A stretch of DNA of 55,655 bases from Chara braunii (taxonomy: Eukaryota > Streptophyta > Charophyceae > Charales > Characeae), in the NCBI GenBank assembly GCA_003427395.1, contig BFEA01000114.1, forward strand, positions 2,591,154-2,646,808. Reading direction: 5' to 3'. This document shows, one piece after another, positions 11,164 to 22,280 of the stretch. Numbering within the stretch: position 1 is the first letter of the stretch; each line of letters begins with the position of its first letter. The translations under genes were made by a program, and so were the position numbers. The notes beneath the pieces are model-generated. The model saw only the letters and a list, made by a program, of their open reading frames with translations. It was not told the origin of the DNA and made no database searches.

Positions 11164-12062
11164 TCTAGACCTGTGATGTCCTGGACAAGGCTCTCGAATT
11201 TAGGCTCACGACCAACGTCTGACTAATAAATCTTTAAGAAGTATTCAGCAATAAAAAATGTTTTATTTTCTTTCTCAATCTCGACCCTAATTAAACCCTT
11301 AAGAGTGGGCCCCTCAGGCCACACGAACACCCAACATAGGTATATACAAGTATATATGTAAAGGGAAATAAATATGTGACGATCACTTCTCACAGTCACA
11401 GTGGGACTCCTCTCAGCCATATATATGTATGTGATTGCAGACAGTCAGATCCAAAAATCCGATCCACAAAACATACCTGCAATCACATCAGAGAATCAAC
11501 CAAAAAGTCAACGCATTACACAGAGTCAACTTCAACCATTCCTTATACTCATACCCCTCACTTTAGCCATTCAAAGCCCTAACTTTGCCCAACCTTCCAT
11601 AAATAAATACTCAGTACCTTTGTTCAATCACCATTCAATAAAAGTCTGAGTGAAAACCTTAATAAAACAATAAAAACCACAAAGGCTAAAGTCTTTTAGG
11701 TTGAGTATTGAGGATGAATTCCAGTTGAGTCGTAGACCGACGAATCGGCAACCGACCTGTTATCAATGATAACAGAGGATGATCCTCGTAGGATCAAGCT
11801 AAATCTAGTTTTGATTTCGAATCAAACGTCCAAGAGGCACTGTAAGACAAAACAGACCAATCCCCAAGCTAAGTCTATGAGTTCAAATCGGAAATAATCT
11901 TCATAATCACGATCTCACCAAGAATTATTTTACTTAACTAAGCCTGAGTCTACCCCTAAGTCAGTGCCTAAATAAAAGGTAGATCTTTGGCAGAATCTCC
12001 TCTATACAAAGTGGATTGTCAGAACTGTCGTCTGTCAAAATATAATGTAACTCCTCTAAACT
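11164..12062. other. AT-rich sequence, no gene recognised
   Basis: AT-rich DNA with no supported coding motif. It leads into the tandem repeats that begin about 12063. Confidence 0.5.
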
Positions 12063-12640
12063 GAGAAAATTTCGACAGCGCTTCCCGTATGAAAAGTGTC
12101 TTCTCAGAATTTATAATAACTCAAACACGAAAACACAAAATCCAAACTTTAATTTTGGAAAGTCGTATTTTGTCTAACTTTCTGAATTAGTAAAAATTTG
12201 GACAACATCTTCTTTAGAAAGGTAGACTTTTCAAATATATACTAAGTCAAATAAGAACTTAGAAGCCAGACTTGAGTTCAATTTAAGACAAAGTTCAACT
12301 AACCTCTTACGTTTGTAGAAATTTTTGGCAGCGCTTCCCAAAGAGAAAGTGTTATTCCAAGATTTATACAAAGCTAAGTTCAAAATTTTAAAAAACAACT
12401 TTGACTTCCGAAAGTCCAATTTTGTTTAACTCCTGGAATTAGCAAAAATTTGGGCAGCACTTCCTTTAGAAAAAGAGACTTCCCAGATTTTTACTAAGTC
12501 ATATATAAACTTTAGACAAACTAAACTTTTTGAAAGCCAAAATTTGACTTACTCCTTGGTTTTGTAAAAATTTCGACAACGCTTCCAGTAGAAAAATTGG
12601 CTTACCAAGATTTATACAAGACCAAGTATAATAAAAAATT
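12063..12640. repeat. Degenerate tandem repeat of about 120-130 bp
   Basis: A block of the form AAATTT-N-GRCARCRCTTCC, followed by AGAAA, TTCYCAGATTTATA and an AAAGTC/ACTTT stretch, recurs about five times. The AAATTT cores lie near 12070, 12195, 12330, 12449 and 12567. Copies diverge by perhaps a quarter. Unit spacing alternates between about 128 and 119 bp. Such arrays are common in untranslated parts of plant LTR retrotransposons; no element is identified here. Confidence 0.7.
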
Positions 12641-12660
12641 CCAGAAAATGCAGAATTTGA

Positions 12661-12758
12661 CCTAAGTAAAATAAACTTAGCTCAGAAAATGCCGAAATTG
12701 AAAACAGAATTTTACCTAAGTAAAATAAACTTAGCTCAGAAAATGCCGAAATTGAAAC
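12661..12758. repeat. Two-copy 54-bp tandem repeat
   Basis: CCTAAGTAAAATAAACTTAG starting at 12661 recurs at 12715. Both are followed by CTCAGAAAATGCCGAAATTG. Identity is complete over about 43 bp. Confidence 0.9.
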
Positions 12759-13220
12759 TAACTCCTATGGCTCTAGCACGTGGCGAGAAACTAAAGCGAC
12801 TACCTATCAAACTGAAACTCAGACTAAGTAGTAGTCTCACTCAGCCACATGCAAACCAAACCACAGAGGTAAGTACTCTCACCATCCCTAAGCCAACCTT
12901 ATCAAACAATAGTTCATGATCTTTCAACGATTTATCCCTTTATACCTAACTTACATAAGGCATAAAGTTAGACTAACTCAACCAAAAATTTACACAAACA
13001 CAGGGCACTACAACTTCTCTCTTCTTTGGGCACATGACTAGGTTAACCAACATAGTCGCCCTGAACTATTTAAGTATCCAAGTTATATATAACTATCCGC
13101 ACTTTGTCTTTTAAGGCAACATATGGCTGAACCGGTCATCTTAGATCAAGATTCAGTCTGTCCCTTCTTACCACAATTTTTTTTTCTTAATTCATACTCT
13201 CTTCAGTTGGTGATAAGGTA
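12759..13220. other. AT-rich spacer with a palindrome
   Basis: No gene is seen. AGTTATATATAACT at 13081-13094 is a perfect 14-bp palindrome. Just before the hairpin series, CTGAA...TTCAG arms around 13125-13158 may be a weak extra member of it. Confidence 0.5.
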
Positions 13221-13670
13221 TAGTCAGACCATCCAATCTTATGGAAAAATGTCTGACTAGCCTGTTCATAAATAGGTAGTATAAAATATAAACAAATTTA
13301 ACCTTTTGGTTTCAGCATGTGTGCGACTCCAGAGTAAACCACCCAATCTTATGGGAACCTGTTCAGTCCTCTGCCTCAATTCCCCCCCCCTTTAAAATAA
13401 AACAAGAGTGAGTCAAAGTCATCCAATCTTATGGAACGTGCCCAACTCTCCTTCAGAACTCATAAAACATAAGAAAATTCAAAGAAGCAAGGCAACCAAG
13501 TCATCCAATCTTATGGAAAAATGCTTGGTCCCTAAAATTCAAACAGATGCAGCCCTCACAAGTCAAAGCAACCAGACCACCCAATCTTGTGGGAGCATGT
13601 CTGGTCCTTTAGACAATCAAAAATAAACATAGCACTGGACCCTCCAATCTTATGGAGACTCTCCTTGCCT
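13221..13670. repeat. Series of six hairpins with shared core
   Basis: The core CCAATCTTATGG (one copy has TGTGG) occurs six times, starting near 13232, 13342, 13422, 13504, 13580 and 13643. Spacing is about 60-110 bp, with otherwise poorly conserved spacers. In three copies different flanking arms pair: TAGTCAGAC/GTCTGACTA (first), CCAAG/CTTGG (fourth) and CCAGAC/GTCTGG (fifth). Next to the core, CCAT/ATGG in one copy becomes CCAC/GTGG in another, also keeping pairing. The remaining copies pair only partly. The pattern is what a conserved loop on a variable stem would give. Function is unknown. Confidence 0.75.
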
Positions 13671-16365
13671 TTGGTTGACCCAGTCGGACATAAGCAAAAT
13701 TGCCTTCCTCCCATCCTTCCCCCAGATGCAATCCCACAATCTGCTTTCAGTCAATAGAAAAAAAAACTGAAACTGAATGCGCACAATCATTCCTTTACTT
13801 TCGGTCCTGAAAGTCAAACTAAAAGTCGAAGTAGGGACGCAGGCAATACACTCGGTCGACATAGCCAAAAGTACAGATAGGGGTTATAACTTGGTTTATA
13901 GAAGGAAAGCAATGGTTACCTCCCACTTCCTTGTCTCCAGAAACTCGCCTAGGTTCCGACAGAGCTTCCGCAATCGGTGGGCTGACTCCCCACAAAATTT
14001 TGTTGCGGTCCTACGGGTTGCAATCCCGCTTGCCGCCTTCCTCTCGTAACCAGGACTAAACTTAGATTAAGACTCTCGAGATACAGGAGAGGGACAAACT
14101 AAACTCGAAGGAGAGGACCTTGTTCCCTTGATACGCATGAGGGTCCCGCAATGATGGCCAAACACGCTTCAGTTGACCAATCTGAAACCAAGCCGTCGAA
14201 TATTGACATCCTGACAACTGCTTGAATTGCAGTAGTAGCCCCACTGCACTCTGATCACCTCAACAAGTCTCAATGCCATGATATGCCTGACGCCTTGTAA
14301 TGATGACCGAAATGTACAACGGCTTGGCCAACCAAAGTCCAGACACCAACCGTTGTTTCCCTGATCTCTCTCCGACTTCCAACAATAACCCCTTCGACCG
14401 TCGTACTCCACTTTTTTGGTCGAGTCGTGGCCGTGTAACTTAGGCAGACGGCGGGTTCAAACGCACCGGGAGGCGCAATCAAACCGGCTATGGAGAGTAA
14501 CAGTAGCGAACAGAACAGTCACAACAGTGGACTTCAGCAACAAGCACAACCGTAGTCGCTTTACAGCAAAAAAACAACAACGAATGGTAGCTTGCGCGGT
14601 CATACCAGCAACAACTCCGTGAGCCCGTGGCTCCCCAACAACAACCCAGTAAACCACAATTCAGTAAGCCCAACAGCTTGGCAACTTCAGATTCCAACCA
14701 AAACTCCCCCGCAAGGTCTTGCTTCTCAGACTGTAGGTGACTCTCTTCCAACTTACTTCTTACGGAGGGGGAAATGGCACATCGGCCAACAACCAAGTTT
14801 GTCCCTCATAACTCGCCTACTGCCGCTTCAATCTACTGAGTAAGCAACATGCCAATCAACAGGTAAGCCTGCAGTCTTTAGTAGCCCGCCTGTTGCTATA
14901 ACCGTCCTTGTTCCTTGATCGCCACAACAGCAACACCCTTTCTCCTCTCTACTCCGCCTTAACAGGGATGGGCAGCGCCCCTAGCCAGCAGGTAAGTCCT
15001 CAATCTCCCCTTCCGACCCCCGCCTCTCCCTTTCACTGCTCTCCTTGTGCAATCCCCTTCTTCCCTATCGAAACGCAGTGCTAGTATGAACTGGCGGGAG
15101 TAGTAACAAGGACTAGCTGTAACTGCAACCAGCGGGGCTTCGATCTCGACTGTACCCGTTTATGTGCAAAGGACCAAACAAACCCTTCAGCCTGAGTACG
15201 GGTGAGTTCACCCCTTTTCCATGTGTGACCTGCTACTCACTCGACATCCAAGTCGTGTCACTACTGCGGAGTCCACCCTTACCGTGCGATTCGCCCGCCA
15301 GCAGAACTTTGTGAAGGTATCTCAAATGGTCGAAATGGTCGAGAACCCAGTGAGTCTCTCAATCCTTCAGGTGCCTCTGTTGGAACGAGCAATACGCTGG
15401 TGGACAGGTAATCATCCAACGTCGCTGCTCACCTCACACCTCTGCTTATCAGGGTAGGTGAAATCGAGACAGAAGTTCCGTACGATCGTGGAAGTACTAG
15501 GTGCCACTTCAATGTTGCCTCCTCCCCCAGGCTCAGAGGCTACTTCCACGAATGGGACAGATAACGTGCCGACCAACAAGTAAGCCTAAACTTCTACACC
15601 ACCCTCATGTTATTTTCACCGTTCGAGTGAGTAAGAACCAGAGCGAACCTTCTACAGAAAGTCGGGCTGGTTCAACCTCCTTCTCTCATAGCTTCTCTCA
15701 TGCTCAGCTCCTAACCGACGTGGCACACGGAGATGATACTTAGCTTCTAATTTAGTCGCGACTATCGAATTTACCATATTAAAAATCGGCCATGCGGATT
15801 CCTCCCTCGCTTGTTCTTACGACGAGACGGGCAGGTTATGAGGTCCACCCCCTTTTCAACACGACCATCCCCCCTCCATCACAGAGCATCACTATATCAA
15901 CTTAACTCTCGATTCTCATTACAAACACTAACACTAACGATACCAGCTCGCCTGGGTCAAAAAGCTCTCAGGCCACCCCTTCTCTTACCCGAATCGACTG
16001 GGAATCAGACTAGCTCCGCATTTTTCCACCGCGTTCCGCCTGTTCCCAGCATCTCCGCCTTCTGAACATGCCTACCACGATTTCTGGTCTTGATTCGATA
16101 TCCTCCCTCCAACGCTTGTTGTGTTGCCTATTCGTCACCCTATCCACTTTTCCCCAGCTCTCAGGAGTCAGCGCGACGACTCATAGCGATCGATCCACAA
16201 CGCTAGCTCATAGGGAACACTTCGAAAAGAATCAGATATTAGTCGAACCGACATTTCTTTTGTGTCTTATATTCAAATTCGACCCACTATGTGCCTCCAC
16301 TTCAATGCCCCGGGCCACTTCTTGCCCAGGCGTTGTCCAGTCCCTTCTCAAATTCTCAATAGGCA
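13671..16365. other. C/T-rich unassigned DNA with recurring CAGGTAAG-like motif
   Basis: No protein family is recognised. A motif of the form CAACARGTAAGCCT or CAGCAGGTAAGTCCT recurs near 14856, 14979 and 15573, with a looser ACAGGTAATC near 15405. It resembles a 5' splice site but more likely marks degenerate repeat units. The stretch lies within the DNA separating the two chromovirus halves. Confidence 0.4.
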
Positions 16366-16461
16366 TGTGCACATTCCTTCGCAGTAGATCTTGACAACAA
16401 ACCGTGGTCCCGCGTGTGCACATTCCTTTGCAGTAGATCTTGACAACAAACCGTGGTCAGG
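16366..16461. repeat. Two-copy 49-bp tandem repeat
   Basis: TGTGCACATTCCTTCGCAGT at 16366 recurs at 16415 with one C-to-T change. Both are followed by AGATCTTGACAACAAACCGT and GGTC. Confidence 0.9.
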
Positions 16462-17521
16462 CAGACAACACCCTGAAGGGCGCTTGCTGGTCTTCTTTGT
16501 ATCGCTCTAATTTTAACGGATGTCCCGAAGGACTTAGGCCGATTAACATTCGTGTTTACCCCGAAAGAAAACGCACCGGAGACGGCCGACTTCCCATATG
16601 GATCAGTTAGGTCTCCACTCCTGCCCGAGTCCCACAAATAATCATCACGATAAAAATATTGCTATTGTCCCACCATAGGGCCCCCCCTGCCCCGTTATGC
16701 CCAAGGCAGTTCATCACCACCTCGGTTCTCAACAGGCAATTCCTACATAGACAGCTTGTCGCGGGTCGAAGGCATGGACCTGCTGTAATGCCTAGGCACG
16801 GGCCCAGGGCAGATCCCGGTGGTAGCAGCAACTTTCAAACGAGAACTTTGAAGGCCGACGGGGAGAGAGTTTTCTGTGCGAATAGCAGCCTGGGTAGTGC
16901 GACCGCTGCCCTTGCGCCCCGGCCCCGCTCAGACTCAAGGAAAACAAAACAATTCAAATAATAATAATAACAGTAATAATGTGAAAATAATACTCACGAA
17001 AATAAATAAATAATAAAACCATACGGTGAGGAAAAGACTCCGGCTCCGTGGCAGCAAAACCGCGGGGGATAGCCACGCCGGGCCCTCAACCCCACGGCCC
17101 CTCCGGGTGAAAGTCCAATACCGTAACCAATAGTGTTAGATTCAAGGCTGAGCCTAGTACTAGCTATTATCTATATAAGCCGGTATTGCCCAACTCGCCC
17201 ATCTTACTTAAACATTTCAAAAGTCGTAATTTGTTGTCAACGCCGTCCTTCGCACGTAAGCATAAGTCATAGGCAAACGCGCCAATTAATAAACGAAAAC
17301 CTTTAATCCTAACTTAATTAGATAAAGACATCTAGCCCGCAATCAACACCGGTTTCCACAATCATCAAAAAAACAAAAGAGAGCATGCGCGCCTTAAGCC
17401 TGCGCACCCACACACTCTCCACTTTAGTCAACCATCAGTCAACGTAAACCACAGCCGCAACCTCGCCTCGAGCGGTATACTTAAACTTCAAACCAAACTT
17501 ATTTCCTGTCGCTTGCAAAAA
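16462..17521. other. Unassigned DNA, right part of the insertion
   Basis: Mixed GC-rich and AT-rich DNA with a CTATATAAGC box near 17171 and short TAA/TAAA runs at 16958-17020. It ends where gag-like coding begins. I found no LTR-type terminal repeat matching the left side at 10.5 kb. Confidence 0.4.
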
Positions 17522-18454
17522 CTAGGGCAGATACCCTTGTAAAGGTATTCGCACCGACAACGGGTCATTATATTGTGCTACTAGTATATCCTCGAGAGTG
17601 GTGACCGGCGTGACTTTAAGCCCCTCAGATAGGTTGATCTTGGAGTACTCAACTTGCATGGCTTGGACTTCAAGGAAGCCCCTTACGACAGGCTCGACGT
17701 TCGTCCCCAAGATCAAGGACTGGTTCACTCTTCGAGTGCCCTGTGCCTCAAAGTATGCTCTCATGAAGCTGATCCAGGACTCGACGCCCGCCTTGCCGTC
17801 AAACCTAGACGGTATCATCATCGCCTTCCTGTCCATGTACGGACTGCTATAGTTGGCTCCAACTATTGTTGTTGGATCCGATCCCAGGGCTGCGGCAATT
17901 GCCGAACTTCCCGTGCCGCCGCTTGTAGCGGCAGTGGAGACTGCACCTGTTGCAGGTCCTGACCGAATTACCAAACTCAACGAAGAAGATTGAGAAGAAG
18001 GAGAGGCATGGAGGGGTGCAAAGGTAGAACGAGGAAGAGAACTTGAGAGTTGGGCCTGATGCATGACTGCCATTTGTTGGATCTGATTGCGGTGCTCTTT
18101 GGCCATCTCTGCCATTTGAGGATGCATCTTACTCATTTCTTCGAGTAATTGAGACTTCACACTTGGAAGTTCGTTGAGCAAATGGTAATCAACAAGGACA
18201 CATACATATATAACCAGATCTTTCTTAAGGTCTGCATCGGATACATTTGGAACCGTTTTAAAAATGACCTCAAGTTCGTCAACGGTTGTTTTTCACTTTG
18301 CCTCTTTCGCCTTCTACTCCTCAACCAACTCTTTCTGATAGAGGGCCTCATACAGCAGTTTATCAGCCTCATTCGCTGCATCTATGCGGGTCTTTAACAT
18401 ATCCGAAAGTTTGGCTGGTGCCATGTCGGAACTACTAGTTCCTTCGGTTGCCAT
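17522..18454 (-). pseudogene. Ty3/gypsy gag remnant
   Basis: An ATG at 18454 (MATEGTSSSDMAPAKLSDM) opens a frame that meets a TAG and then a TGA about 46 and 53 codons in. It continues in the same frame to 17522. Downstream of the stops are a Met/Glu-rich helix (LLEEMSKMHPQMAEMAKEH), a Ser/Ala-rich linker, and a capsid-like start (PSRFDGKAGVESWISFMRAY), which fits the F-x-G...W-pattern of plant Ty3 Gag. No zinc knuckle is present before the frame ends. It lies 1.3 kb inside a primer-binding site and LTR end on the same strand, the correct place for gag. Two stops make it non-functional. Confidence 0.7.
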
Positions 18455-19763
18455 GGCTTATTTCACCCTTCTCTCTTGTTCGCGCGTCTCAACGGGCATG
18501 TAGTGAACTTCAGAAAAGAAACAAGCTGAAAGTACAGAGAATAAGATAGAACTTCTAGCCGGAGTGGCAAATATTTGGACTAGAGAGCAACAAAAAAAAA
18601 AACAAATCAAAGAATGCAATTCGTTCAGAAGAGAGTTCTGATTCCGAGTCCACGTCCGGTCAGACCATGTACAAGATCCCCTTGAGCCTAATCCAACTGG
18701 CACCCTCAAAGTACAACAAACCAGACTACAAGTAACATCACACACCAATGGAGAATTGAGTGGTGTATAAGGTGCAGGTCAAGCATTGGATTGTGTGTCA
18801 TAAGTCTGACAAAGCATCTCAACCGAGATTCCCTCGGCAGTGAGGGCTCTAATCAAGAAGAAGAATACCGTATCCGAGACCGAACAGAGAGCGACACTGC
18901 ATCAACAAATTTGGGTTCAAGGGGCCCTTCTTGTTTGGGCCTGGTTCCACTGAGTCCCAATGGGTCCCAAGGAGGTCGCGACCAAGTCTCAACCAAGGAG
19001 AGTACCTCAAGGTCCTACCTTTTGCCTCTGCCGTACTGAAAAACAAATTTAAACTTCAAGAGAGAATCTACAGACTACATTCATTCACAAATGAAAAGAT
19101 AAAGCACGGTAGATGGCTTTCAAACCAAGATACTTCATTTCCACATCCATCAGGTTAGTAAGTAGTTCGCATACCAATGCACACAACCAAGACTTCAGAG
19201 GAGTAGGAAAGAGACCCTGAAGTACCCCAGCAGGACAAAAAATACTATGCACGCATACATGTGCAACCCTTAGGACTCTGAGATCTGAGATGAAGTATAA
19301 CTCAGCCCCCTTCCTCATGTGGTCTTCCTAACCTTATTCACTACCTCTACACTAGTGTCCTATCATGTAGGAGGGTCTCACTTCCAATACCAATATGCAA
19401 CGCTAACTTGCAATCCTTAGATGCAGAATGGCTACCTCCCTCAAGATCGCCTACTTGAGCGAGGCCCTCAAGTCACCAAGTGTCTCCCTTAGGTCAGATT
19501 CCAGGTGCGAGTGTCTCTCACTGTCGCCTCTCTCAACTTGTCGCATGAAGTCCTCTTGATGTGTCTCGCCACCACATACTTACTCTCAAACAACCTGGTC
19601 AGGTTCAATGCCGACCTAGCATGACCTAACCAGGTGGAGGCAGGTTCCCTAAGCCACGCTGCCCCACTTCCCACTTCGGACCAACCCTAACCCTAAGTGG
19701 TTAGCCTTTACCACTTAGGTTAGGGTTAGGGTGGATAAGTAAACTCTCACCAACAAGTAGAAT
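18455..19763 (-). other. Retrotransposon 5' leader
   Basis: This is the stretch between the primer-binding site and gag on the minus strand. No coding motif is recognised. It contains a telomere-like inverted repeat close to the primer-binding site (separate entry). Confidence 0.55.
19682..19733. repeat. Hairpin of CCCTAA and TTAGGG repeats
   Basis: CCTAAGTGGT (19692-19701) and ACCACTTAGG (19710-19719) pair perfectly around an 8-nt loop. The arms are extended outward by CCCTAAC on one side and two TTAGGG units on the other, with a small offset. It lies about 30-80 nt downstream of the primer-binding site in the element's reading direction. It might be a leader RNA stem-loop or a healed telomere-like insertion. 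Confidence 0.8.
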
Positions 19764-19777
19764 CCGCTCTGATACCA
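19764..19777 (-). other. Primer-binding site, initiator tRNA-Met type
   Basis: The minus strand reads TGGTATCAGAGCGG, one base inside the LTR edge. TGGTATCAGAGC is the usual plant retrotransposon site complementary to the 3' end of initiator tRNA-Met. It fixes the orientation of this element as minus and identifies the adjoining LTR end as U5. Confidence 0.9.
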
Positions 19778-19778
19778 A

Positions 19779-20051
19779 TGTTATGATCCTGGCCATTTTT
19801 GAGATACACATTCATCAGATAGTACAATGTCGTCCAATTGCAGAAAGAAATGAATGAACTTGAGAGGAGAGAGAGGGTAAGAAGAAGAAGAAGAAGAAAG
19901 AAAGAAGAAAAAGATGATCTACACCAGTATAGACAAATGATAAAACTCTTCTTCTTCGCCAAACACTCTCCTCCTCCTTTACTCCTCCTCTCTTATTCAC
20001 ACAAGTAGTAATAGTACAATGTGGAATGGTTGAACCATAATCAATGTCTCA
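19779..20051 (-). mobile_element. 5' LTR, U5-side part
   Basis: Starts TGTTATGATCCTGGCC and closely matches 5760-6027 over about 270 bp. The match includes ACACATTCATCAGATAGTAC, CAATGTCGTCCAATTGCA, a GAAGAA-rich block, CTCCTCCTCCTTTACTCC and CAACC...AATCAATGTC. The match stops near 20051. A complete copy of the 1.2-kb LTR would run to about 21.0 kb, so either the U3 side is lost here or the LTR is only about 270 bp long. A frame of about 60 codons is preserved in both copies only because the DNA is repeated. Confidence 0.75.
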
Positions 20052-22017
20052 AATCGTTTGTAGGTGGAACCACATTGTCTCAAATCCCCACCTTCCCAAT
20101 CCTCCACACCGAAGGAAAAATTCATGATTAATGTCATCCTAATCACTCCTTCAGATATAAGACACAATTATCTCCCTATGATATAATACTGCATCAGTAT
20201 TCAATTACCTATCAAATTTGCTTTGGACTAACTTTGAAACCTAGTACTACTCAATGTTACTTGCGGTGCACTATACGACACTAAATCAAAGGACATGAAC
20301 GAACGATGAGGGGATTCATATGTCCGAGTGGGAATCACATCGCATCAAAGTCGCACGGCACGATGATGATTGATGAGATGAAAGGAGAATTTTGCCTAGC
20401 TTGACGAGGGAGGTGTGCGGCCAGCCAATAGGACAAATTGAAGCTTGTGAAGGAGATGCAAAGACTTGACGATCTAGACGCATGTGGGTGCTTAGAGGGT
20501 CATTGAGCAAGAGGGGAGGAGCTTCATCCCAAACAACGGGAAGGTTCGCCATTTCCGGAGGGGAGAGAAAAAAATGAAAGAGAAAATTGCAGTTGTATTT
20601 CACGCTAGGGGGAGAAAGGGTGGAAATGTCTTCCAACCGTACTCTATCTTTTTGTTTGCCCTTTGCAGGATTATACTTATGAGGGCACGATCTCATCTGA
20701 TTGTTCTATGGACCAGTCCAAGGGAGCCGAGTTGTGTGCTGATGAGGGCAAGTTGCATTCTTCTTCATCTTTTTAATTTTTGTCGCTTTGGACTTCACTT
20801 AGATTGGAGTCTTTGAGAGTGGGCCCCAAAACCCTTTCCACATCGAGGGCTACGACAAGCAATAACCCTTCCATCTATGTTTGCCTTCCTTTTTTATCCC
20901 TTTGTTAGTGACCCTGAATTTGGGAGTCAGATGTCGATCAACTGGCCGATTAGTTGGACTGTCACTTCTATTGTCCACGAGGACAAGGATCATGGAAGTT
21001 GAACATTTTAATCACCTCTATCAACTCCCGTAATACCACCTCGCACCTTTTCTCCTTACTTTCTAGATCACCATAGACACATGCAACCAATTCTCACTGC
21101 AACGCTGGACACATACACCATGCTTGAATGAGTAGCACCTCAAAGTGCTCCTGCTTGGGAAGGTCAATGGCGTTGCCTGGAGTGAAAACGAAGGCAAAGT
21201 GCAAAATATAAAAAAAAAGTGTCGAAAATCGTGCCATTAAGATTCAAAGAGAGACATAATAAGAGAAAAAGGGGATCCTCTCTAGAAATCAAAAATATAG
21301 GGAAGTTGGACAAGGTGCTTAAGTAAGAGAAGTGATGCTAAGGGCGAGTTGGATCTCTGCCACAAACATTTTGTCACTATGTCCATTTGGCTGTTCACAA
21401 TTGCTAGCTTCGCCTGCCAACATTGACAAAAATCAAACGCGAAGTGTTGCATCTCCTGGTTGACCTCCCTCACTCAATTAGGTTCCAATACACATGATTT
21501 CTCTCAACTGACACTACTGGCTCTGACAAGCAATGAAGTGTCACAAACTCCCCGTACAAATGATGAATTTCCCCTGGTCGGACCTCAATGTGCACCGCCG
21601 CATACAAAGTAGAGTGCCTTGGAACTCCGGGATCCGTAGCAGATCCAGGTTGGCATGTCTATGCCAAACTTGTTAAAAGGTGGGATGAACACCACCGACG
21701 GTCCAAACACGAGGAAGGTGAGGAGATAGTGAGGTTTGTATCGCAAAGTCAAGCCCTTTATCCAAGGCAATGACGAGCTAGAAGATAAACGATGAAGAAG
21801 GAGAATCCTAAGGGAATTGAGAAGGGAAGAGAGTCTCCAAGCCATTAAACTCCCGATCAGCAAGGTTAGAGGAGGAGGGAGAAGCATAGGTAGAGAAAGG
21901 GTGGAGATACACAACTGGGCTCACAATCTGATTGGCTGATTGGCTACTGTTGACCTTTGCTAGGCAAGAGACGCCCCATATTCACACCGCTTGGTCCGAC
22001 TCGATGATGCAGAACGG
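20052..22017. other. Unassigned sequence
   Basis: No motif of a known protein family and no RNA gene is recognised. Several frames of about 100 codons exist on both strands but look like chance. Confidence 0.45.
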
Positions 22018-22280
22018 ACAAAAAATTGAGGCACCAGTCTCACCTGACAAGCACATTTCCTTACTTGAACGTCCCGAGTTTATATTAGGGCATGGGCCCC
22101 TCATGCGAACAAAAAGTTGAGGCACTAGTCTCACCTGACAAGCACATTTCCTTACTTGAACGTCCCGAGTTTATATTAGGGCATGGGCCCCTCATGTAAG
22201 TCTGTCTCTTATACACATCTAGATGTGTATAAGAGACAGCGTCCCGAGTTTATATTAGGGCATGGGCCCCTCATGTAAGT
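22018..22280. repeat. Near-identical direct repeats around adapter
   Basis: A unit of about 92 bp (GAGGCACCAGTCTCACCTGA ... GGGCATGGGCCCCTCATG) occurs at about 22018-22110 and 22111-22201. Its last 41 bp (CGTCCCGAGTTTATATTAGG onward) occur a third time at 22240-22280, immediately after the adapter. The third piece exactly copies 22161-22201 and is likely an assembly artefact. The first duplication has a few base differences and may be real. Confidence 0.85.
22202..22239. other. Tn5 mosaic-end pair (mate-pair junction adapter)
   Basis: CTGTCTCTTATACACATCT is followed directly by its reverse complement AGATGTGTATAAGAGACAG, giving a perfect 38-bp palindrome. Each half is the 19-bp Tn5 transposase mosaic end used in transposase-based library kits. 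Head to head they form the circularisation junction of mate-pair libraries. This is contaminating library sequence left in the assembly. Confidence 0.95.
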
